From: Puccinia triticina
Lineage: Eukaryota > Basidiomycota > Pucciniomycetes > Pucciniales > Pucciniaceae
Direction of reading: 5' to 3'
Assembly (NCBI RefSeq): GCF_026914185.1
Contig: NC_070561.1
Coordinates: forward strand, 6,076,001-6,140,000
DNA: 64,000 nt
In this document: positions 46,557 through 58,255 of the stretch, in pieces
How the letters are laid out: each line of letters opens with the position of its first letter
How positions within the stretch are numbered: the stretch's first letter is position 1
The notes under the pieces: generated by a model
Databases searched by the model: none
What the model saw: the letters and a program-made list of their open reading frames with translations, nothing else
Told to the model about the DNA's origin: nothing
Translations under genes and position numbers: made by a program

Positions 46557-49500
46557 ATGTCGGACGTTGATGTCAAGGACAAATCGAGCCGTTCTTCAAT
46601 TGGAAAACTCGATGACCTCAACTTTCCAATGTGGTCAATAAGGATGAGAACCTACCTCAAGAGCAAGGATGTCTGGGAGGTTTTTACGGGAGAAGGTACC
46701 ACTGCCCCAAGCAAGAAGAAGATTAAAACAACGGCAAATATTTTAATCAGTCATCTTACTGAAATCACTCTTCAGGCCGTTGTGACGATTGATAATGAAG
46801 ACAAACCTGAAGAAATTTGGAATGCCATTATCGATTGCTATGCTTCTTCTTCAATCAACAATAAAGCTTGCATCTGGTTAAAGTTCATGCAATACGAATA
46901 TGGCGGTAATCCAAAGGACTATCTTCTTGACTGTCAAAAGATGATACGCGAATTTGCTGTTGTTCAGCTCGGAATCCCTGACGATATCATCTCGATTTCA
47001 GTCCTTGCAAAATTAACCAGAGAATATTGGAACGTGGTCGATAAACTCATAATGAACGAATCAATCATCTTCTTTCCTAGCCGCACCCTTCAAAAACTTC
47101 AAGAACTCGTTTACATGAAGGAAACTCGTGCCGTCGCATCTACCTCAAAGACTGAAGACAAAGCCAAAAAAGACACTGCTTCAGCTTATAAATTTGAAGC
47201 CGGCGATAAGTCTAAAAGGCCAAAACCAGCTCATCCCTGCTCTGCTGGTAAACATAATCCACTTGCTTTTCATCCGGCCTGGCGATGTTTTAAACTCAGT
47301 GCTACCAAACGTGATGCGTTGCGACCTGCCGATCCTGAAGCACATGTAGCCTCAGCTGAAGACGAAATTGTCAACGAGGAAATTTCTACTGAGGACGACT
47401 TTGACATCGTTGAAGCAGTCGCCTTCGTGATCAGTTCTTCAAACGGTGGCACCACACCAGTTCTCGATTCCGGGGCATCACATCACATGGTCAACGACTT
47501 ATCCATGTTCAATAAAACCAAGGATGTCAAGATCAACATCTATACTGGAAATCAAAACCAGCGAGTTACTGCAGTGGCGGTTGGCGAAGTTATCATCTTC
47601 GATGACTCCGGAGCTCGTGTTAGACTCAACAACGTACTGTATGCTCCAAGTATTCATTGACCTTTAATATTGATGAATCGTCTATTTAGTAAGATCACTT
47701 CTCTCTCTAAAAATTCCAACAACTTTAAAGTCAACTTCAACAAGAAGTTTAGTTTGTCTGGCAAGATCAACAACAATATCTTAGAACTCTCAAACACCTT
47801 TGAAATTAAGAATCCTATTTCCTCCTATCACTCAGCGCCTAACTCAGCGTCTAAGTCTGTTGATTGTCACGCAAGATTCGGCCATCCCAGCTTTCCTTAT
47901 CTTAAACGAATCGTACCCAATTGTGAGGAGATCAATTGCAAAACATGTATGATGTGCAAGGGGGTAAAAAGGCCTTTCAAAGGAAAGTTTGCCTCGACTA
48001 ATGAAGTCCTGGAAGCCATTCATTTGGATCTAGTCAGACCCTTCCAGACTCGCTCAGTCGGAGGAGCCCAGTATTTCCTAACAATTGTTGACCAACATTC
48101 GGGATTTAAGTGCATAAAGCTTCTTAAGCATAAATCCAAGACTTTAACAAAGTTTGAAGAATTCGTCACTTGGGCGGAAAACCAAACGGGTCATTCTATC
48201 AAAAGGATAATCTCAGATAACGGCGGAGAGTTTAGAAATATCTTCTTCAAAGACTTTTTCCGGAATCGTGGCATAACTCAGCAGTTTGCTCCTGCGTACA
48301 CACCTGAGAATAACGGGATGGCTGAGCGTTCAAACCGTGCCATTCTGGACAAATCTCGATGCCTATTTGCCCAGGCAAATTTGTCACCTCGTTATTGGGC
48401 AGAGGCTGTTGTTACGGCTACCGATCTTTGCAACCTGCTACCCTCAAGTACACGGAATTTCTCTGTACCGTACGAAGTCTTCTTCAAGAAGAAATTTGAC
48501 ATTTTAAAACTTCGTCCTTTTGGCTGTATGGCCTACCTGTTGATCCCTAATGCCATGCGTACGAATAAGCTTCTTCCAAGATCGGAAAAGGCGATATTTT
48601 TAGGCTACGCAAACAATTTCTCTACCTATTGATTCATCAGAGTTGAATCAAAATCTCTGTGCACTAGTCGAAATGTGACATTCAATGAATCTGTCTTTCC
48701 TTCTTTGTCAAATGAAACTCTGGATGAATCCAGCTTTTATTTCAATCCGTTCGAAGTTATTCCGGAGCAAGAGGAAGATGAAAATCCAAACTTTCAGTCA
48801 TTTCCGAATCAAGAACACCTTATTGAAGAAGACGCTGATACGTCCTGTGCCCCAAATGAAATCATTGGAGACGTTTCCCTTGACAATGTACTGTCTCATT
48901 GTCGGAGGGGGGTACCAGAGAATTTCAACGCCAAAACTTCGTCCGACAATGACACTCTCTCGTATGATCAAGTAATGGAACGTGCTGATAAGGAGAAATG
49001 GACATTAGCGCTTTACAAAGAGAAAAATAACATGGAAAGCTATGATGTCTGGGATATAATCGATGAAACTTGCAACGATAAACCTTTGAATTGTACCTGG
49101 GTCTTCAAAATTAAACCCAAGTCCGCCAATCAAGCCGAGGAATACAAGGCTAGGCTTTGTGTCCAAGGTTTCAAAGAGATCTTTGGTAAAGACTACCGCT
49201 TTACTTTTGCTCCAACGGGAAAATTAGTATCCCTTTGCCTCCTCATCACATTTGCTCTCCAAAATAATCTCCAATTTCATCAAATCGATGTGAAATGCGC
49301 TTTTCTGAACGCTCCAATAAGAGAACGCATAACTCTTAATCCTCCTCAGGGATTCGACGTACCATCGGGGAAAGTCTTGCTCTTGAAGAAAGCTCTTTAT
49401 GGCTTGAAACAAGCGCCTAAAGAGTGGCATTTAACCTTGTCTTCCTGGCTTTTATCTGTCGGATTCAATCGTAGTTACGCCGAACCGTGTGTTTTCTGGT

Positions 49501-50495
49501 CGTCGAACACTTGGCTCTACGTCCATGTCGATGATATTGCGATTTTTAGCTCAGAACCTGATGTTTTCAAGAATTTGATTCGTAAACGGTTCAAGATCAA
49601 AGATCTTGGAAGCGCAATGCACCTATTGGGAATGAGAGTCAATCAGACTCCAGATTCTGTTCACCTGACGCAAACTCACTACATTGATGAGACAATCACT
49701 AAATACGGTTGTAACTCTTACATTCCTCTAGCAACTCCCATGAAGCCTAACTCGCATTTAGTCAAGGCTTCTCAAGCTGAAATCAAAGAATTAAATAAGC
49801 TTAATGTTTGATATCGCGGACTAGTCGGTGCCCTAAACTATTTAAGTGTCACAACTCGACCCGACTTCACTTTTACTGTCGGTTGTCTCTTGCAATTTCT
49901 CAAAACTCCAGGCATTCATCATTGGAACGCCGCGATTCATTGCTTGTGTTACTTGAAAGGATCCAAGGATTTTGGCATTACCCTTTGAAAAACCCCGGCT
50001 AATCAATCAGATTTCATATCGTACGTAGATGCTAGTTGGGCTGGCTGTCCAATAACTAGTAAATCAACAACTGGCTATCTAATTCTGTGGAACGACAATT
50101 TAATCTCCTGGCGATCCAAGAAACAATCCACCACGTTGCTCTTATCTACCAAAGCGGAGTACATAGCCATCACAGAAGTAACCAAAGAACTTCTTTGGCT
50201 TAAGATGGTTTCAGACTCTGCGCTAAAGATTCAAATCGGCCTTCCCTTCAAAATTTTCGAAGATAATCAAGGAGCCATTATGCTTGTGAATAACAAAGCA
50301 AATCATTCAGCCTTCAAGACTAAACACATGAACCTGCGATTTCATTTTGTCCGCGCCGAGATTATAGCAGAAACTATCACTTTAGTCTTCAAGAGAACTC
50401 ATCTTATGCTAGCCGATTTTCTCACAAAATCCATTGGCCGAGCCTCTATCTTTAAGGTCTTGCGGGTGCTTCGCGCTGGTATGCTCCCTCCCTGA
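46557..50495 (+). pseudogene. Copia 1 gag-pol, one frame with four TGA stops
   Basis: A single frame of 1313 codons without any frameshift, broken only by TGA at 47658, 48630, 49809 and 49986, each preceded by T. Order: gag (46557 on, GKLDDLNFPMWSIRM); a C-x4-H-x5-H-x4-C motif (CSAGKHNPLAFHPAWRC) in place of a CCHC knuckle; protease LDSGASHHM; integrase zinc finger (HARFGHP…CKTC); integrase core Asp, Asp, Glu (IHLDL, ISDNGGEF, NNGMAERSN); RT with YVHVDD; RNase H with DASWAG and DNQGA. At 48630 the context FSTY*F is where relatives have Arg, so CGA-to-TGA change is likely. It would otherwise encode a complete Copia polyprotein. Confidence 0.93.
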
Positions 50496-50516
50496 CGGGC
50501 TTGGTGCACGGGGGTG

Positions 50517-51011
50517 TGTTGGAATCAGAGGTTTCTGATAGGAAGCGGTACACGATTTGTGGCTTGCCTACTTTGACGTCACGAGTCTCGGGTGCTCATA
50601 CTTCATTTCTGAAGCTGTTGACCGTCCCCTCTTGACCTCCGTTGACCGCTACTCAATTCCCTTTTCCTCATCTCAACAAACTCCTATCTCCGCGGCGCAT
50701 CATCATCATCATCAATCATCGTCGTCTCTGCAGAACACTCGTCCAGGTCCTTGGTCTAGGCAGGCTTTATCTAGGTTCTTATTCCATTCCTTTCTCTTTC
50801 TTTGTTGACCATCGTTGTATCATCAAAAGCCTGATCATTGTTATCTTCTTAGCTCAAGTCCTAGTGTGTGTGTTGGATCTGGTTTTAGCATTTCTCTCTC
50901 ATCCCATTCCTAGTTCCTGTTTTATTCTAAGTAAAAAACCATTTCCACTTTGTACTTATTTCTATTTTTATTCTTACTGAAATCATATTTTATTCTAGTC
51001 TAAACTTATCA
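50517..51011 (+). repeat. 3' LTR of Copia 1
   Basis: 495 bp, same length as the 5' LTR and about 97.6% identical by eye. Followed by the TSD ACCCG. Confidence 0.95.
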
Positions 51012-52168
51012 ACCCGGGTACCTGTGCCTGGCACCCGGGTACCTCCCCCTCTGCACCCGGGTACCTCCCATGGCAGGTGCCGGGTGCGGGTGCGGGTGTG
51101 AGGAATTTGTGAAAAAACAGGGGGGTACCCGCACCCGCCACAGGTACCCGGGTGCCATATGCCATCTCTAGCTGGACTGCTAGATCAGCAGCCACACTTT
51201 CCGTGCGGCAACAGTCTTGAACAGGCGGCCGTCGCAGCAGGCGCAACAATTTTCACCAATATCTCCAGCAAAGAGGCCAACCAAGCCATGCTTGCAACAG
51301 TCGCCTGCTTGGACGTGTCCTACGTGCTGATGCACATCCGCGGAAACCCTCTGAAGCTGGTTGAGATGGCTTGCTACCAAGACGGGAACGTTGTGACCGG
51401 CTTCCAAAGAGACCTTGCGCAGAAAATACAAAAAGCATTATGTGGAGGCATCAAGCGCAGGAACCTAATCATTGAACCCGGCTTTGGCTTTGCCAAGGAC
51501 CTTGAGTGCAACTACCAGTTGCTCCACTTGCTTGATACGCTCCAATGCGCCTTTCCAATCAACACGAGGACTCCATTTTGCACGGATTCTGCTTCTCATT
51601 GACCTTGCAAATAATTCCTGACCCAACCCTTTGCTCTCCCCAATTCTACCCCAAAGACTCCCCTCCTCTGTCCCAACAATTGAGACATCAATTCCACAAC
51701 TTTGCTTCCTGAACCATGCCTTCTTTTTCACATTCTTGTCTTCTTGTGAAGAAAAATGACAGAATGTACATCTTTTTTTTTATCTTCCAATTTACAAAAT
51801 AACAATTCAGTATTGTTATATTAATGTCATTTTAATTATCATCTTTTTCCAACTCTCAAAGATTATTTGTTGTCATTTATGGTTTTACCTTCTCACCACT
51901 TTTCTCCTCAACACAATATGGGACTTTGATAAGACCTCATTGAGTGTTAAATAAAATCTAGACAATTATATACTTGATTGTACCTATTGATCAGAGTTTA
52001 TCAAATACATGTGGAATCACAGAATCCAAGATCAAGAGTCAATCCGTTGAAATTTGTAAAACATTCCTAATCAAGTAAGGGTTGCCACATGTGAAAAAAT
52101 CACATGCATACACAACCAACACTGCAAAGGAAAAAAAATGACCAAGAGGAATACTGATTCTTCTATGT

Positions 52169-53130
52169 TGTGAGCCTGAGTCTCTATAGTGACAACAGGA
52201 CACAAGAAATGGGGGGGCAATAGTTGGATTTCTTGGGATAAAGAAACTACAACTATAAGAGAAAAAGAGAAAGAGAGAGAGAAACCAAGCAGGATAAGGA
52301 AAAAGAGAAGTACTAGGTTATTCTAGTGGGAATGCACGTCCACTGGCAATGCTACTCTTCAGAAGAGTGCTGCTAATCTGTGCTAGAAGTGCTACAGCTC
52401 CCTCTCAGGAGGGTATCTGGATTAGATAAGTTTAATCCAGCCACAATTTTTTAGCTTCCTTCTGGATAGTCAAGGTTCTTAAAGGGAAACCTGAGGGACA
52501 GCCCTGTAGCCTAGATTTGAGGCAAAGGCCAAGTGATAATAAGGGACAGCCCTGTGATCAAGATAGAGGCAAAGGCCTGTAGATTTGGAGGGACAGCCCT
52601 GTGATCAAGAAGGAGGCAAAACCAGAAGAAAGAGCAGATCAAGCAAGACACAGAGTTGTACCTCTGAGATAAACAAGGTTCAGTGAAAGAGGTTACTTAC
52701 TGTCAATATCCTAGGCGCCTGTGACGGTAGGTATACTGGGAGTATAGTAGGCTCTTTGGTGGTGATCCTGGAGTTATCTGGGTGGTGGTTCTGGTGTGCT
52801 GAAGTCTGTGCATCCTCCAGCTGCATGGGGGATCCTGACTTCGAAAGTTTTCAAGTTTGGCTGACATAATCACACATTTACATGTGGTTGGAGCGCTCTG
52901 TTGCGCCTACCAGGCGCTGCTGCGCCTGCACGTCACAAACAAGGAACTCTATGAAGGAGTTGAGCTGTTGGAAAGTGGCCAGTGGACACTAGGGTTTAAA
53001 TTCCATGAGAAAACAGAATCTGAAGTCAAAACAAGGTTAAACCTTAAGCATGAAAAGATATAAGAGATTTGAGGTAGAAATAATGATAAAGGCAGACTTT
53101 AGGTCAGCTGCGCTGACTCTAAGGCTGACA
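52169..53130 (-). mobile_element. Solo LTR of the Gypsy family
   Basis: TGTGAGCC at the left and GGCTGACA at the right form the inverted LTR termini. The flanks are TATGT (52164-52168) and TACGT (53131-53135), a 5-bp TSD differing by one CpG transition. About 680 bp align with the Gypsy 3' LTR at 31277-31938, in the same orientation. No internal region remains. Confidence 0.8.
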
Positions 53131-53343
53131 TACGTAGCTGACCTGCAAACAATTACATCTTATCTGGTGTTCATCTTCAACCCCACTCCTTTTCACCCAG
53201 GCACACTTTTCTCAAGATGGGGGGGAGGGGGGAGGGGGAGCTGATCAGTAAATCTTGATTTTATTTGAAATGAGAGAGATAGATAGAGGTGTTGGCAATA
53301 CTTGAATGCCTTCTGCAGCGGCAAAACCGCCTTGGCCTCTAGT

Positions 53344-55600
53344 ATTGCCTAATTGGGTATTTTTTGGTGTTTCTGCCACTGTATCTCAACCCGCAATGCA
53401 AATGATTTCATGATATTTATACCATTATGATAAGATATGTTGAGGGATTACTTTGGGTCAGCTCTTGACCATGAAAATCTCAAAATGTGGCAGCTCCAGT
53501 CTCATGAGTCTCAAAATATTACCAAATTGGGCTTTTCTTTCTGTTTCTGCCACCATATCTCAACTGGGAATGGTGATTATTTCATGATATTGGTACCAGA
53601 AAATACATCCATTTCCAAAGATTTTTTTGGTATAGCTTTCATGTATGGAAATGCCCAAAAGGAGCTGCTATAGTCAGATTAGTCTCAAAATATTGCCTAA
53701 TTGGGTAATTTTTGATGTTTCTGCCACTGTATCTCAACCTGAAATGCAAATGATTTCATGATATTGATACCATTATAATATGAAATTTTGAGAGATCCAT
53801 TCGGGTCAGCTCTTGACCATGAAAATCCCAAAATGTGGCAGCTACAGTCTCATGAGTCTCAAAATATCACCAAATTGGGCGTGTCATTCTGTTTCTGCCA
53901 CCATATCTCAACCAGGAATGGTGATTACTTCATGATATTTGCATTGCGGGTTGAGATACAGTGGCAGAAACACCAAAAAATACCCAATTAGGCAATATTT
54001 TGAGACTAATCAGACTATAGCAGCTCCTTTTGGGCATTTCTATACATGAAAGCTATACCAAAAGAATCTTTGGAAATGGATGAATATCCTGGTACCAATA
54101 TCATGAAATTGGGGGGTATCAAGAAACCAGTCAATTAGCCAAAAATGAAATTTTTCACCAGTGGATCCCAGAATGGGATAGAAGAAGGACCAGCATGTTT
54201 TAAAAATGATGGGGTTTTTCAAACCAGTCAATTACATAATGGTGGATTTGGTCATATTTGATACCCCCTATTATCACCATTCCCGGTTGAGATATGGTGG
54301 CAGAAACAGAAAGAAAAGCCCAATTTGGTGATATTTTGAGACTCATGAGACTGTAGTTGCCACATTTTGGGATTTTCATGGTCAAGAGCTGACCCAAAGT
54401 GATCTCTCAAAATATCTTATTACAATGGTATCAATATCATGACATCATTTGCACTGCAGGTTGAGATACAGGGGCAGAAACACCAAAAAATACCCAATGA
54501 GGCAATTGTTTGAGACCAATCAGACTATAGCAGCTTCTTTTGGGCATTTCCATACATGAAAGCTATACCAAAATAATATTTGGAAATGGATGAATATTTT
54601 GGTACCAATATCATGAAATAATCACCATTCCCAGTTGAGATATGGTGGCAGAAACATAAAGAAAAGCCCAATTTGGTGATATTTTGAGACTCATGAGACT
54701 GTAACTGCCACATTTTGGGATTTTCATGGTCAAGAGCTGACTCAAATTACTCTCTCAACATCTCTTATCATAATGGTATCAATATCATGAAATAAATGTT
54801 AGCCCTGGTTCAGATACAGTGGCAGAAACACCAAAACATACCCAATTAGGCAATATTTCAAAACTAATCAGACTTTAGCCGCTTGGTTTTGGGATTTTAA
54901 TCCATGAAAGCTACACCAAAATAATCTTTGAAAATGGATGAACATTCTGGTACCAATTTCATGGAATAATCAACATTCCTGGTTGAGATATAATGGCAGA
55001 AACACAAAAAATGAGGCAATAGTTCCTGACTGATTAAATGGGGCTGCTACATTGGGAGATTTTCATTGGCAAAAAGCCTTCCAAAATTAATCTTTCAAAT
55101 TTTCTCATAATCATGGTCCCAATATCATGAATTCATCCCCATTGCTAGTTGAGAGATAGTTGTAGAAACACAGCAAAACCAACCAATTAGGCAATATTTC
55201 ACACTGATCAGACTCTAACTGCAACATTTTGGGACTTTAATAGACCAAAAATTTCTCAAATTATTGTTCAGATATTGTTGATCCTCATGGTACCAATATC
55301 ATGAAATAAATCTTAGCCCTGGTTGAGACACAATGGCAGAAGCACAAAATACACTGCCTGATAATTTTGGGGGATAGTTTCAAACCAACCAGACTCAATC
55401 AATCTCTTTAGATTCAAAAAATGTTGAACCTCAGATTCTGAGATAACATCATTTGAACCATTGAATATATTGGGGAAACACCTCCCATTAGTCTTTGATT
55501 GAACAACAGAAGCAAAAAACACCTTACTCAAATCTGGTACAAACGTTAAATCAATCTCAGGCCTAGCAGAAATTTAGGATATTGGATATGATGAGTCATA
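53344..55600. repeat. Satellite array with orientation switch
   Basis: Satellite dimers run forward from 53344 to about 53940 and reverse from there to about 55330, then a unique segment to 55600. The switch occurs in the CATGATATTTGCATTGCGGG sequence, where a forward A-type unit meets a reversed B-type unit. This is the symmetry centre region of the giant inverted repeat. Confidence 0.85.
54110..54270. mobile_element. About 160-bp foldback insertion in the satellite
   Basis: It interrupts a satellite monomer between ATCATGAAAT and TTATCACCATTCC. Ends GGGGGTATCAA and TTGATACCCCC are inverted repeats. ACCAGTCAATTA occurs twice inside. The TSD could not be fixed, though a short TA-rich duplication is possible. 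Confidence 0.6.
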
Positions 55601-56483
55601 TCCCACTTTCTTAAATCCACAGAATTCTAGACCTGTAGATCTAAGTTTTGGGGTGTTTCCTTTTCACAAAATGGGGCAAAAAATGCCCCATTATTCTCAC
55701 TTGGCACGTTGAATATCCCCAAAGGCCCGAAGGCCCTATGGATGACCCTCCAGCTGTGCCGGAGCAACGAGCAAAAGAGGGCCGGTTGGTAAACTGTCCA
55801 GGGAGGGCCTAACCAAGCAGTTAGGGTGCGGACGAAACCGAATCCCCTGCGGATCAATCAATCCCAAATCCCTCCTTATATACCCGCAGGCACCATCTCA
55901 CCGGCCCGCTTACCCAGACCACGGTCACGTACGCTATCGTAACCGCCTTGGTGGTGCCTCTACCCTTGACGCACCACTTCACACGCCACACCCACTCCAC
56001 ACAACGGGCCGTTGTCGCCACGGGGCACAATAGCTCATCCCAGGCCCAACATCATGCCGCCCATTGCCCCAGCATGACAAGCACACAGGCCCATCCCGCT
56101 CACGACTGAACCTGGCCTACCCCTTCCAACGTTTGTCTGTATTGCGCTGCAAGCTGAAATCTTCGTACTCATGCCAGCTACGAAGCACTCTACCGAGAGC
56201 TCCATGAAACTCGTCGCCGTCAGGGTCTACTGATTGATTGGTCGAGAAGACAGAACACCTCTAATGCTAATGGTAAGTCTAGACACCACCAGTCCACCCA
56301 AAAAAATGCAAAATCAACCCCGTCAAGTCCGACTCATGACCCATCAATCCTAGCTATAAAAACCTTCCGACTGAGCGCACCAACCCATTTCTTAGCTGCC
56401 CCCACCCCCAATTGCAACCCACATTACCTTGAGCCTATGCTGATCTTCAAACTTTTTTTTGCCCTGTTCTAAGCATTTTTGGA

Positions 56484-57680
56484 TTGACTAGGTCGTCACC
56501 ATCAACCATATCCTTATTACCTCCGCGTTCAACAAGCCGTCTCCTCCTGGGATCAGCAAGCCGACCGACTGGCCCAATAATGCTGATGTGCTCCGCACGA
56601 CCGTATAGCTCAGCAGGACAACCCAGTCTGACCTCCCTGCTTGCTAGACTTTACATATCCTGTATCAAGGATGGCCCTGACTTCAGCAAGCCCCCCGCGT
56701 CTGTTGAAACACTCCAGCTGACCGCCGAGTCGCAGCGGGCCGCCCACATGATCCTGCGTCTCAACGACCAGGTCGTTGCCGCCTTTGTCACCAGCCACCT
56801 GCAGCCGGCCATTGTCCGGCAGGCCGTTGCTGCCAGTAAAGATCCCGACATTGCTCATTGCTTAGGTTACCCGGCAGTCCTAGGCCACAGTTTCAGCGTG
56901 GGAGGGGCCTCTTTACGCCACGCGCTCGGAATGAGCGTTAAGGATATTTGCACACTCAGTTGATGGACGTCAAGCTGCTACAAGCTTTACATCAGGCCTT
57001 ACGCGCCGGGCGATCTGCGGCGCACAAGAGCATCCTAACAACCGTCGGGAAAGAGGCCGTAGAGTTGATTGAGAATGTAGACGGAATTCCTGAAAAGTTG
57101 TTGTTTCTGCACAGTTTTTTTGAGGAGTTTGGGGGGTTCACACGCGGCTCAGGCTCCTCCAAAACCCTGACTTGATGGGTTTACGCCTGAACCCCTCTTC
57201 TCCATTGTTGCAAGAAACTCTCCGTATCATTTCTCTCAACCTGGTCGAGGCAAGGAGGGAGACCTGCGCCTCAACGACCAGGTCGTTGCCGCCTTTGTCA
57301 CCAGCCACCTGCAGCCCGCCATTGTCTGGCAGGCCGTTGCTGCCAGTAAAGATCCCAACATTGCTCATTGCTTCGCCGTTGTTGGCCGCATCAGAAGCTC
57401 CATCCTTCTCAATGCCATGAATGAGATCATTAACACCCTCGATGTCTCCACCAATACCCCGCCCCCTTCCCCCAGTCCACGCCCACCCTCTCTACCTATC
57501 CGAACTACACCCTTGACGGGAGGACACCAGGCCCCCCTCTCCTCTAAACCTCCCATACTATCACCACCACCAAGTCTCCATCCAAAAACCCCTCATCCTC
57601 CGAAATTCTGCAGTGACACGCTGGCAGACTGGCCTTATACACAATCTTGTCCAATCAATCCTCAGTGGTATACTTGATGT
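56484..57680 (+). pseudogene. Unrecognised captured gene fragment with internal duplication
   Basis: Coding-like, GC-rich sequence in sense with Helitron 4. One frame reads LRLNDQVVAAFVTSHLQPAI and AVAASKDPDIAHC. A segment of about 105 bp (from about 56757) recurs at about 57266 with few changes, and the second copy continues into AVVGRIRSSILLNAMNEII and a Pro/Ser-rich tail. I do not recognise the family. The duplication and frame changes indicate a broken or assembled fragment. A gag-like origin is possible. Confidence 0.4.
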
Positions 57681-57929
57681 TGGCGGGGCACCTGAAGCCT
57701 GCTTGTCATTTTTTATGTTGCTGATGATTTTTCCTATTTGATCATCAAGATAATTGGCTGCATTGGAGGATGAGCCACATAACTACATATTGAAGGCTTA
57801 CACGGACTTGACAAAGTAAGCACCCAGGTTGTGATTCCTTCTACTAATCAATCTTGCTCAACTCCAACATCACTTATTAACTCTGTTGTTCCCAGTCAAC
57901 TAAAAATGTCTTCCTAAGATATTTTTCCC

Positions 57930-58193
57930 CTTTTTCAAACATGCAGGTTAAGGCAGCAGATTTAGACAGGATTTGGAAGATATTGGGTAAAGATCCAAGG
58001 CATCATACCATCAAACTAATTATCAGCAATGAGGAAGATGAAATGGATGCTCATGTGGATGATGAGCATACAGAAGGAACATGGTTTCCTGTTGATATGG
58101 AAAATGGAATTGGCATTCCCTGGAGCTATGACTGGCATAACAGATATTTGTCATTTTTTCTTCCTCTTTTTTCTGTTGCCTCCTATCAATGAG
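57930..58193 (+). pseudogene. Short acidic coding fragment, unrecognised
   Basis: An open frame reading QVKAADLDRIWKILGK, then EEDEMDAHVDDEH and GTWFPVDMENG. It looks like a genuine protein fragment by composition and is in sense with Helitron 4, but has no family I can name and no complete gene structure. Confidence 0.3.
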
Positions 58194-58255
58194 GCTTCTC
58201 TGCAATGTTGTTAATGGTGATTGTATTATATTCTTACCTTGATGGCATACATCTA

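Larger units (their letters stand above)
46017..51011 (+). mobile_element. Copia element 1, full length
   Basis: Two 495-bp LTRs (46017-46511 and 50517-51011) begin TGTTGGAATCAG and end CTTATCA. An identical 5-bp TSD ACCCG flanks the element (46012-46016 and 51012-51016). I count about 12 differences between LTRs (about 2.4%); around five are CpG transitions. A purine-rich tract (GCACGGGGGTG) precedes the 3' LTR. No convincing primer-binding site was identified in the 45 bp after the 5' LTR. Gene order protease, integrase, RT, RNase H defines Ty1/Copia. Confidence 0.95.
45075..51170. mobile_element. Non-autonomous hAT element (host of Copia 1)
   Basis: The terminal inverted repeat TAGAGATGGCA occurs at both ends. 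An identical 8-bp duplication GCTGGACT flanks it (45067-45074 and 51171-51178). TAGAG termini plus an 8-bp TSD identify hAT. Without the Copia element it is about 1.1 kb. GGTACCCG motifs recur many times near both ends, as in subterminal transposase-binding repeats (inference). The middle holds a 40-bp minisatellite. No transposase is encoded. Confidence 0.9.
44838..51603 (+). pseudogene. Dihydropteroate synthase fragment, split by a hAT element
   Basis: DHPS joins p-aminobenzoate to the pterin in folate synthesis; in fungi it is the last domain of the FOL1 protein. 44838-45074 encodes LMSIVNCLQHSFSDG, SAGADILYIRG and ATEVSVAAEM, matching the N-terminal DHPS signature. 51171-51600 continues with AVAAGATIF, YVLMHIRGNP, GNVVTGFQRDL and LIIEPGFGFAKDLE, the distal pterin-site signature. 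The loop VTPDSFSDGG reads CLQHSFSDGR and NDISG reads TNISS, so key residues are lost. The frame slips near 51200 and the C-terminus is cut after INTRTPF. The gene was carried by Helitron 3 and later split. Identity is secure; function is not possible. Confidence 0.85.
44402..53343 (+). mobile_element. Non-autonomous Helitron 3, boundaries proven
   Basis: It starts A|TCCAAGTTTATTAAA at 44402 and ends CTAG|T at 53343, with a slightly degraded hairpin GCGG…CCGC (53319-53331). Flanks CTCAAAA and TATTGCCTAATTGGG rejoin to exactly the B-type satellite sequence seen in neighbouring units. The 8.9 kb include later insertions: a hAT element with a Copia element inside (45075-51170) and a solo LTR (52169-53130). 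Its cargo is a dihydropteroate synthase fragment in sense. The first 270 bp are related to the start of Helitron 4. Confidence 0.9.

Noticed and set aside
46557..50495. TGA recoding or readthrough as the explanation of the four Copia stops
   Set aside because: The same T-TGA pattern occurs in unrelated broken genes (Helitron Rep, Copia 2, Tet-like gene) beside other damage, so mutation is simpler.
45075..51170. TA target duplication (Tc1/mariner) for the TAGAGATGGCA element
   Set aside because: A full 8-bp duplication GCTGGACT lies just outside TAGAG at both ends, which fits hAT and not a 2-bp TA.
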